6,243 nt of DNA. It comes from Actinomycetota bacterium (GTDB taxonomy: Bacteria; Actinomycetota; Acidimicrobiia; Acidimicrobiales; JAHWKP01). The stretch is from contig JAHWKP010000101.1 in the NCBI GenBank assembly GCA_019347775.1, forward strand, positions 1 through 6,243. Direction: 5' to 3'. The notes below the pieces were generated by a model that was not told where the DNA came from, did not search any database, and worked only from the letters and a program-made list of their open reading frames with translations. The position numbers and the translations under genes are program-made. Within the stretch, counting starts at the first letter, position 1, and every line of letters begins with the position of its first letter. This document shows positions 1 through 5,806 of this stretch, piece after piece.

Positions 1-715
1 GCACCTGGGCCGACTTGGCGAACGCACCGACCAGCAGCAGGATCAAGCCGGCGACCAGGTCGCCGTCGTTCTCGGAGAAGACCTGGCCGGCGCGCTCGAA
101 GGTGGTCAGGAAGTCCAGCGTGCCGGTGCTGCGAAACAGGAAGTAGGTGCCCAGCACCAGGCCGACGTCGCCCACCACGTTGATGACGAAGGCCTTGATC
201 CCGGCGGCCGTCGCGGTGGCGCGCCGGTACCAGAAGCTGATCAGCAGGTAGGAGGCCGCGCCGACGAAGGCCCACCCGATGATCAGCAACAGGAAGTTGC
301 CCGCCAGGACGAGCAGCACCATCGAGAAGACGAAGAAGTTCAGGTAGCTGAAGAAGCGCACATAGCCGCGGTCGCCGGCCATGTAGGCCACCGCCCAGAG
401 GTGGATCAGCGCCGAGACCCCGGTGACCACCAGCAGCATCAGGACCGACAGCGGGTCGACGAGGATCGACACCTCGGCGTCGAGCCCCGCCGTGGCGGCG
501 TAGTCCCACAGCGCGGAGACGAGCCGACGGCCCTCGGCGGGCTCGCCCTGGAGCGCGAGGAACGCGCCGACGGCGCAGGCGAAGGACGCGAACAGGGCGG
601 CCGTGCCCACGTAGCCCGCGGCGCGCCCGCGCCAGAGGCGGAAGCCAAGGGCGGTGACGATCATGCCGCCCAGGGGCAGGGCGAGGGCGAGCCAGGCCCA
701 CGTGGTGGCGCTCAC
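1..715 (-). CDS. nuoL: NADH-quinone oxidoreductase subunit L, 5' part (cut by window edge)
   Basis: Distal antiporter-like membrane subunit of complex I, which couples electron transfer to proton export. The first 238 residues are visible; the family is usually above 600, and the rest lies beyond position 1. The frame opens with GTG at 715-713, preceded by GGAG nine bases upstream; no in-frame start lies just upstream, and the next ATG (codon 18) would cut into TM1. Recognisable blocks are VDPLSVLML (86-94), the RFFSYLNFFVFSM segment (120-132), ASYLLISFWY (154-163), KAFVINVVGDVG (174-185) and AFAKSAQ (231-237). Several hydrophobic helices are evident. A constant +5 offset to E. coli NuoL maps Asp178 to D183 and Lys229 to K234, both kept, but Glu144 to A149, in a GWAFVG motif instead of GWEGVG. 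Codons are almost all GC-ending (about 5 of 238 are not), more extreme than in the upstream genes. NuoM or an Mrp-type paralogue is less likely given the position after nuoK and the sequence motifs. Confidence 0.96.
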   Translation of the reverse strand, partial: MSATTWAWLALALPLGGMIVTALGFRLWRGRAAGYVGTAALFASFACAVGAFLALQGEPAEGRRLVSALWDYAATAGLDAEVSILVDPLSVLMLLVVTGVSALIHLWAVAYMAGDRGYVRFFSYLNFFVFSMVLLVLAGNFLLLIIGWAFVGAASYLLISFWYRRATATAAGIKAFVINVVGDVGLVLGTYFLFRSTGTLDFLTTFERAGQVFSENDGDLVAGLILLLVGAFAKSAQV

Positions 716-724
716 GAGTGGTCG

Positions 725-740
725 CTCCGGCGGGTCGGAG
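725..740 (-). promoter_or_regulatory. nuoL ribosome binding site within a small hairpin
   Basis: The 31-bp nuoK-nuoL gap contains GGAG (728-725 on the minus strand), nine bases before the GTG start of nuoL. This is a normal Shine-Dalgarno spacing and supports that start. The same bases form the 3' arm of a perfect 5-bp GC-rich inverted repeat: CTCCG (740-736), loop ACCCGC, CGGAG (729-725). In mRNA the site could therefore be paired. A ribosome finishing nuoK (stop at 749-747) would cover or melt the stem, which suggests coupling of nuoL to nuoK translation. The pairing is seen in the sequence; the regulatory role is inferred, and a 5-bp stem in GC-rich DNA may be chance. There is no U-tract, so it does not look like a terminator. 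Confidence 0.45.
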
Positions 741-746
741 GGGCCA

Positions 747-1052
747 CTACCCCTGCAGCTCCCGCATCTCGTCCACGTCGATGGGCAGGTTGCGCCGGTA
801 CAGCGCGACGATGATGCCCAGGCCGATCACGACCTCGCTTGCGGCAACGACCATGACCATGAGCGCGAAGATCTGGCCGTCGCCGCCGCCGTGCATGCGG
901 TTGAAGGCGATCAGCGCCAGGTTGACGGCGTTGAGCATCAGCTCGATGCACATGAACATCACCAGCACATTTCGGCGTACCAGCAGGCCGACCGCCCCGA
1001 TCGTGAAGAGCGCCGCAGCGAGGGTGAGGTACCACTCGCCCCCGAGGCTCAT
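747..1052 (-). CDS. nuoK: NADH-quinone oxidoreductase subunit K
   Basis: Small membrane subunit of complex I (MrpC/NuoK-like) lying between NuoJ and the antiporter-like subunits. The 101 residues match the usual family length of about 100. Three transmembrane helices are visible (about 7-25, 29-50 and 61-84). The two membrane glutamates needed for proton transfer in E. coli (Glu36 and Glu72) correspond to E37, in the MFMCIELMLNAVNL segment, and E73, in VVAASEVVIGLGI. The ATG at 1052-1050 overlaps the nuoJ stop as ATGA and has AAGG eight bases upstream (1064-1061), so the start is secure even though the same reading frame stays open much further upstream. Unlike the other junctions, its stop is followed by a 31-bp gap before nuoL. 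Four of the first 30 codons end in A or T but only about two of the remaining 71, so the shift to extreme GC3 appears to begin inside this gene. Confidence 0.98.
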   Translation of the reverse strand: MSLGGEWYLTLAAALFTIGAVGLLVRRNVLVMFMCIELMLNAVNLALIAFNRMHGGGDGQIFALMVMVVAASEVVIGLGIIVALYRRNLPIDVDEMRELQG

Positions 1053-1597
1053 GACGTTTCCCTTCTCTTTGCCAGGAGGACGGCGCCTATTACGGCGATC
1101 ACCAGCAGTAGTGAGGTCAGTTCGAATGCGAAGAGGTAGCGAGTGAAGAGCGCCCGGGCCAAAGTGGGCACGTTGCCGCCGGGACCCTCGGCGACTCCTG
1201 CTACGGCTTGGGCACCTGTCGCCCACTGGGCGCCGCCGAGGAACACCAGCTGGGCCAGTGCCAGAAGGCCCAGGATCACGGCGACGGGTCTTTGGCCCCG
1301 GAGCGGTTCGTAGGCCAAGTTCTCGGCCTGGTCGACGCCGAGCAGCATGATCACGAAGAGGAACAGCACCACGATGGCCCCGGCGTAGACGATCACCTGG
1401 ACGGCCGCGAGCAGGTGTGCCTCCTGAGCCAGGAAGAGCACGGCCACGCCGAACAGCGTCATAACGAGCATCAGCGCGGAGTGAACAGGATGGCGCGACA
1501 GCACGACGCCGAGAGCACCGGCGAGTATGGCAATCGCGCTGACAACGAATACCGCCAGGTCGACCTTGGTGGCCGCGAGCAGGAGCGAGGCGGTCAT
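1049..1597 (-). CDS. nuoJ: NADH-quinone oxidoreductase subunit J
   Basis: Membrane subunit of complex I (ND6 homologue). Its third helix is thought to change conformation during turnover and link quinone chemistry to the proton channels. The product has 182 residues, normal for bacterial NuoJ. Five helices are visible (about 12-33, 39-57, 65-87, 104-122 and 154-176). The family signature is the TM3 stretch QVIVYAGAIVVLFLFVIML (67-85), with Tyr71 in the YAGAI motif; the TM5 block YLFAFELTSLLL (154-165) is also typical. E59 sits at the end of TM2. The ATG at 1597 overlaps the nuoI stop as ATGA, and the TGA overlaps the nuoK start in the same way, so translation is probably coupled on both sides. 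About 36 of 182 codons end in A or T, the most relaxed codon use I counted here. No damage seen. Confidence 0.98.
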   Translation of the reverse strand: MTASLLLAATKVDLAVFVVSAIAILAGALGVVLSRHPVHSALMLVMTLFGVAVLFLAQEAHLLAAVQVIVYAGAIVVLFLFVIMLLGVDQAENLAYEPLRGQRPVAVILGLLALAQLVFLGGAQWATGAQAVAGVAEGPGGNVPTLARALFTRYLFAFELTSLLLVIAVIGAVLLAKRRETS

Positions 1598-2187
1598 GAC
1601 TTCGACTGTCCCTTCTCCGGCGCACGCACGCCATATCCGAGCTCCGCGGTCCAGAGGACTTCGCCTTCGTAGGCAGCCACGCCGGAGGGGGAAGTGGCCC
1701 GCAGCCAGGCCGAGGTGTGTTCGTCCTCACCCTCTCGCCAGTCCTCCCACGGCATCTGGCGGGGGCGCCCGTCGTCATCGACCAGCAACTCGTCCTTGCC
1801 ATAAATCGCGTCGTCGCGGTTGGTGAAGGAGAACTCGAACAGCTTGCTCTCGGTGATGGCTCCCGTCGGGCAGGCCTCGACACAGAGGTCGCAGTGGATG
1901 CAGCGCAGGTAGTTGATCTCGTAGACGTAGCCGTAACGCTCGCCCGGCGACACTGGGTCGTCGGGCGGGTTGTCGGCGCCACGCACGTGGATGCAGTCCG
2001 CCGGACACACGCCCGAGCAGAGCTCACAGCCGATGCACTTCTCCATCCCGTCCTCGTACCGGTTGAGTACGTGCCGCCCGTGCAGCCGCGGCGGCTTGGG
2101 GCCCTTCTCCTCCGGATAGGAGACGGTGACCTTCCGTCCCGGAAGCAGCTGTCGGAGCGTGACCAAGAACCCGTCGAGGTAGCCCAT
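1594..2187 (-). CDS. nuoI: NADH-quinone oxidoreductase subunit I, 2x[4Fe-4S]
   Basis: Ferredoxin-like subunit at the junction of the hydrophilic and membrane arms. It carries clusters N6a and N6b, which pass electrons to the terminal cluster N2 next to quinone. The product has 197 residues. Two 8Fe-ferredoxin motifs are intact: CIGCELCSGVCP (C51, C54, C57, C61) and CIHCDLCVEACP (C96, C99, C102, C106). As in this fold, the last cysteine of each motif is expected to serve the other cluster. The region between them contains the typical RYGYVYEINYLRC stretch (84-96). The N-terminus (LDGFLVTLRQLL) is the usual amphipathic anchor. After about residue 150 comes a poorly conserved tail ending in a charged segment. 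The ATG at 2187-2185 shares one base with the nuoH TGA (TGATG); the upstream ribosome site is weak, so re-initiation is likely. The gene is intact and I am sure of the call. Confidence 0.98.
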   Translation of the reverse strand: MGYLDGFLVTLRQLLPGRKVTVSYPEEKGPKPPRLHGRHVLNRYEDGMEKCIGCELCSGVCPADCIHVRGADNPPDDPVSPGERYGYVYEINYLRCIHCDLCVEACPTGAITESKLFEFSFTNRDDAIYGKDELLVDDDGRPRQMPWEDWREGEDEHTSAWLRATSPSGVAAYEGEVLWTAELGYGVRAPEKGQSKS

Positions 2188-3371
2188 CAGCTGGACACCC
2201 CCACCGAATCAGGAGCGGTCCGGCCGACGCGTAAGGCCTGGGCCAGCATCAGCCACCCCAAAAGTCCGGCACCGAAGACGACGAAGCCCCACACGTTGCT
2301 GATGCGCATGCCGGCCAGAACGAGCAGCCACAGCAGCGAAAGAGGAATGAGAACCTTCCACCCCAGATCCATCAGCTGGTCGTAGCGGAGCCGGGGCAGG
2401 GTGGCGCGGAACCAGACGTACATGAACAAGAAGATGAAGGTCTTGGCGACGAACCACAGGATGGGCCACAGCCAAGGCAGAAATCCGAACACCGGTCCGG
2501 CGGGACCGCCCAAGAAGAGAGTCACGGCGATGGCCGACATCGTCACGGTGTTCATGAACTCGGCCAGGAAGAACAAGGCGAAGCGAACCGAGGAGTACTC
2601 GGTATGGAAACCGCCGACGAGCTCCTGCTCGGCTTCGACCAGGTCGAAGGGAGGACGGTTCAACTCCGCGGTCGCGGCGATGAGGAAGACGAAGAAAGGG
2701 ATGAACGCGGTCTGCAAGATGTTCCATCCGGGCAGGAAGGCACCCAGGCTGGCCAGAGCCTGCTGATCGACGATGTCGCTGATCACCAGCGAGCCGGATG
2801 TGAGAACGGCCGCCGCCACGGAGAGCGCCAGCGCGGCCTCGTAGCTGACCATCTGGGCGGAGGCGCGGACGGAGCCGAGCAACGGGTACTTCGATCCCGA
2901 AGCCCAGCCCGCCAGCATCACGCCGTAGACGGCCACGGAGGACACGGCCAGCAAGAGGAGGATCCCGATGGGCGGGTCGGCCAGCTGCAGGCGCGTCTGA
3001 CGACCGGCGATGGTGACCACGCCACCCAGCGGCACGATCGAGAAGGCCAAGAAGGCAGGTACCGCCGAGAGATAGGGCGCGAGACGGAAGATCCTGCGGT
3101 CGGCCCGCTCGGGCAGCAGGTCTTCCTTGAAGAACAGCTTGATGCCGTCGGCCAGCGACTGAAGGATCCCCCAGGGTCCCGCCCTGTCGGGGCCGACCCG
3201 GTTCTGCATGGCGGCGATGACCTTGCGCTCGAACCACACCATGAAGAGAACGGCAACCAGCAGGACCCCGAAGGTCACGAGAGTCTTGACGATGACTATG
3301 AGGACGACCGTGAGGTCGACGCCCTGCGCGAAAAGTGGGTCGCCGCCGCGCAACGGTGTAGTCGGGCTCAT
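2187..3371 (-). CDS. nuoH: NADH-quinone oxidoreductase subunit H
   Basis: Membrane subunit (ND1 homologue) that forms much of the quinone-binding chamber and the entry to the first proton path. The 394 residues are slightly longer than E. coli NuoH and usual for high-GC Gram-positives. Conserved landmarks in order: ERKVIAAMQNRVGP (48-61) followed by LADGIKLFFKED (73-84), the quinone-facing first loop; GWASGSKYPLLGSVRASAQM (155-174) followed by VSYE with E178; the acidic loop NRPPFDLVEAEQELVGGFHT (238-257) with E246, E248 and E250; and RATLPRLRYDQLMDLGWK near the C-terminus. About eight helices are visible. The ATG at 3371-3369 overlaps the nuoG stop as ATGA, with GGAG about eight bases upstream, which fixes the start. 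All key charged loops are kept. The first 10-12 residues are polar and probably variable between species. Confidence 0.98.
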   Translation of the reverse strand: MSPTTPLRGGDPLFAQGVDLTVVLIVIVKTLVTFGVLLVAVLFMVWFERKVIAAMQNRVGPDRAGPWGILQSLADGIKLFFKEDLLPERADRRIFRLAPYLSAVPAFLAFSIVPLGGVVTIAGRQTRLQLADPPIGILLLLAVSSVAVYGVMLAGWASGSKYPLLGSVRASAQMVSYEAALALSVAAAVLTSGSLVISDIVDQQALASLGAFLPGWNILQTAFIPFFVFLIAATAELNRPPFDLVEAEQELVGGFHTEYSSVRFALFFLAEFMNTVTMSAIAVTLFLGGPAGPVFGFLPWLWPILWFVAKTFIFLFMYVWFRATLPRLRYDQLMDLGWKVLIPLSLLWLLVLAGMRISNVWGFVVFGAGLLGWLMLAQALRVGRTAPDSVGVSS

Positions 3372-5806
3372 CGCATCGACTCCAGGCGCACGTCAGTAAC
3401 TGCGCTGGCAAAGTCGATCAGGTCGGCGGCGTCTTCACCGGGCTGTCCCACGTTGAAATACAGATGCGCCGCGCCGCGGGGCATACCTGGGTCAGCAACC
3501 GCGTCGACCTGGAACGTGGCCCTTCCGGACCGGAGCCGGCCGCGGCCGCCGCCGGCTATGCCGGCGCGCTCCAGGTCGACCGGGTGGGTCCGCAACTCCG
3601 GCGCCGGGCTGAGCGGCGCCAACGACTGAGAGTGACGGACGGTGGTGCCACGGTCGTAAAGCGTGCGCGTGACCACCAACCGGAGGGAGTAGGCGTCGTC
3701 GGATGCGACTGGAGCCGGGATCTCAGGCGGTGCTGTGGCGCGGGCCGGGGCGCCGTCGCTCGAAGTCCGGAATACGACCTCGGCGGCGACGTCCTCCACG
3801 GAGGCCCACCCGGGGTCACTCCCGAGGCGCCGTGCCAGCTCGGAGGCGATGACCCAGTCAGGCCACGCAACGCCGGGTGGCGTCAACTTCTGGCCGAGCC
3901 GGGTGGTTCGGCCCTCGATGTTTGTGGTCGAGCCGGCTCGCTCCGCCCATCCGGCGGCTGGGAGCACGACGTGAGACGAGGGCGTCGAAGAGTCGGTGAT
4001 GGTTGCGACTGCGACGACAAAGGGCGTAGCGCCGAGAGCCCGGCGGGCCAAATCGCGGTCAGGAAAGTCGGTCAGAGGGTCGGCACCGAGCAGAACCAGA
4101 ACGTGGACCCGCCCCTCGGCGGCGTCGCTCAATATCTGCGCCGTGTCGCGGCCCCGGGTCGCGGGAACCGCGCCCCAGCCTGCGCCATACCAGTCACGCC
4201 CCCCTTCCAGGCTGACGCCGCCGGGCAGCAGACCCGGGGCCAGACCTGCCTCCAGGGCGCCCATTACGTTGCCGCGGCGAACGGCGGGGAGGAACTTGGC
4301 GGCGGGAATCGCGTTCATTACTTCGACGATCGCCGAAGCCGCCCACTGCGGACTCTCGCTCAGGTTCGATCGGCCGCCCACCACGACCACCGGCGCGTCG
4401 CCGGCTGCTTCCGTGGCCAACCGCACCGCCTCGGCCACCTGCGTGCCGGCATCGCCGGGTCGGTGGCGAAGTGACGCCTTGGCATGAGCGGTCATGCCTG
4501 TGGGGCGGGGGGCCACTTCGATGACGGGGAGGCCCTCGATGGCCGCGGTACGGAGCCGCAGGTAGAAGACCGGCAGCTCCTCCTTCAGGTCCGGCGAGAT
4601 CAGGACGACCGCACCGGCCGAGCAGGCTTCGTCCACGCTGGCGCGGGGCAAGCCGAGGAGCAGTTCCGCGGGCAGGCCGTCACCGAGTTGGGCATCGACC
4701 GAGTCGGTGCCGATAACGCCCTTGGTAAGTCGGGCCCACGCGTAGGCATCTTCGTTAGCCAGTCGGGCCCCACCTATTACGGCGACACTCTCGGCACCGT
4801 GTAGCCGAGTGGCCTCCGAAATCTGTCCGGCCACTCGATCCAGCGCAGTCGCCCATCCGACCGGAGCGCCATCGATCAACGGGGTGCCGAAACGCTCGAC
4901 GCTGTCGGCCGGCTCGAACCCGAACCGCCCCTTGTCGCAGAGCCACCCCTGATTGACGGGCTCTGACCAGGGACTCGAGGTCGGGACCTGCCCGATCTCG
5001 CCACCTAGTCCGAGGTTGCGCACCAGGCGGTTGTCGGCCGATTGCACCGCCATCTGGCATCCGACTGCGCACGCCGTGCAGGTCGTCTCAGTCTGCTCGA
5101 GATCCCATGGACGGGCTCTGAACCGGTACGGGGTCGCGGTCAGTGCGCCCACCGGGCAGATCTGGACGGTGTTGCCGCTGAAGTACGAGGTGAAAGGGCG
5201 GCCGGGAAAGATCGCGACCTCGAGATGGTCACCGCGGGAGATCAGGTCGATCTGCGGATCGCCGGCGACCTCGTCGGCAAAGCGGGTGCAACGCGCGCAC
5301 TGGATGCAGCGCTCCCGGTCGAGCAGCACCAGGCTCGACAGTTCGGTCGGCTTGGCCCAGTGACGCTTCTCCTCGACGAACCGGGTCTCTCCGGGGCCGT
5401 GCGCCAGTGTCTGATCCTGCAGTGGGCATTCACCGCCCTGGTCGCACACCGGACAGTCGAGCGGGTGGTTGATGAGGAGAAATTCGAGGACGTCTTCCTG
5501 TGCCGCCTTGGCCGCCTCGGAGGTCGCCTGGGTGGAGATCTTCATGCCTTCCGTCACCGGGAGGACGCAGGACGCGACGAGCGCCGGGCCTCGCGGCGTC
5601 TCCATCTCGACAAGGCACATCCGGCACATGCCGACCGGCTTCATACGGGGGTGCCAGCAGAATCGTGGAATGTAAATGCCGGAGCGTTCGGCGGCTGCGA
5701 TGACCAGCTCGCCTGGCTCCGCCGCGATCTCGCGACCGTCGACGGTGACGGGCACGCCCGCCCTGGCCGCCTCGGTCTGGTTCTCGTTCGGGGCGGTCGC
5801 CGTCAT
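3368..5806 (-). CDS. nuoG: NADH-quinone oxidoreductase subunit G (Fe-S subunit with molybdopterin-oxidoreductase-like domain)
   Basis: Largest hydrophilic-arm subunit of complex I, carrying part of the electron wire. 812 residues, within the usual bacterial range. An N-terminal [2Fe-2S] domain has C50, C61, C64 and C80 (N1b). The next segment has H114, C118, C121 and C127 (N5, His-Cys3), then C167, C170, C173 and C217 (N4). C243, C246, C250 and C290 match the extra cluster N7, absent from mitochondria. From about 295 onward it resembles a molybdopterin oxidoreductase fold (LLGADPLTDFPDRDLARRAL; ATITDSSTPSSHVVLPAAGW; NIEGRTTRLGQK), ending in a domain like the dinucleotide-binding barrel of that family. 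In complex I this part is structural and not known to bind molybdenum. The ATG at 5806-5804 overlaps the nuoF stop as ATGA; the frame stays open 47 codons further up, but that part lies wholly inside nuoF and the conserved domain begins near residue 18 from this ATG. The upstream ribosome site is weak, pointing to translational coupling. Confidence 0.98.
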   Translation of the reverse strand: MTATAPNENQTEAARAGVPVTVDGREIAAEPGELVIAAAERSGIYIPRFCWHPRMKPVGMCRMCLVEMETPRGPALVASCVLPVTEGMKISTQATSEAAKAAQEDVLEFLLINHPLDCPVCDQGGECPLQDQTLAHGPGETRFVEEKRHWAKPTELSSLVLLDRERCIQCARCTRFADEVAGDPQIDLISRGDHLEVAIFPGRPFTSYFSGNTVQICPVGALTATPYRFRARPWDLEQTETTCTACAVGCQMAVQSADNRLVRNLGLGGEIGQVPTSSPWSEPVNQGWLCDKGRFGFEPADSVERFGTPLIDGAPVGWATALDRVAGQISEATRLHGAESVAVIGGARLANEDAYAWARLTKGVIGTDSVDAQLGDGLPAELLLGLPRASVDEACSAGAVVLISPDLKEELPVFYLRLRTAAIEGLPVIEVAPRPTGMTAHAKASLRHRPGDAGTQVAEAVRLATEAAGDAPVVVVGGRSNLSESPQWAASAIVEVMNAIPAAKFLPAVRRGNVMGALEAGLAPGLLPGGVSLEGGRDWYGAGWGAVPATRGRDTAQILSDAAEGRVHVLVLLGADPLTDFPDRDLARRALGATPFVVAVATITDSSTPSSHVVLPAAGWAERAGSTTNIEGRTTRLGQKLTPPGVAWPDWVIASELARRLGSDPGWASVEDVAAEVVFRTSSDGAPARATAPPEIPAPVASDDAYSLRLVVTRTLYDRGTTVRHSQSLAPLSPAPELRTHPVDLERAGIAGGGRGRLRSGRATFQVDAVADPGMPRGAAHLYFNVGQPGEDAADLIDFASAVTDVRLESMR

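Noticed and set aside
401..1146. Plus-strand frames opposite nuoL, nuoK and nuoJ
   Set aside because: They are antisense to conserved membrane-protein genes and have compositions typical of reverse-frame translation (Arg, His, Asp, Gln-rich).
747..2027. A 426-codon minus-strand frame ending as NuoK, which could suggest a NuoK fusion
   Set aside because: Only the last 101 residues look like NuoK. The upstream part is out-of-frame reading of nuoI and nuoJ, and the ATGA start at 1052 has a good ribosome site.
2209..3411. Second minus-strand frame of 400 codons overlapping nuoH
   Set aside because: It is the shifted frame of nuoH; the product is Arg/Gly-rich without membrane helices, whereas the nuoH frame carries all family motifs.
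2604..3629. Plus-strand open frame of 341 codons opposite nuoH and the end of nuoG
   Set aside because: It lies antisense to two well-supported genes, has a low-complexity composition rich in Arg, Gly, Asp and Gln, and no recognisable domain. Long antisense frames are expected in high-GC coding DNA.
3464..4474. Plus-strand open frame of 336 codons opposite nuoG
   Set aside because: Antisense shadow of nuoG in GC-rich sequence; Gly/Arg-rich product with no family resemblance and no convincing start context.
3368..4950. NuoG C-terminal part as an active molybdenum enzyme such as formate dehydrogenase
   Set aside because: The fold is shared, but the gene sits inside a complete nuo order and carries the complex I N1b, N4 and N5 ligands; in complex I this domain is not known to be catalytic.
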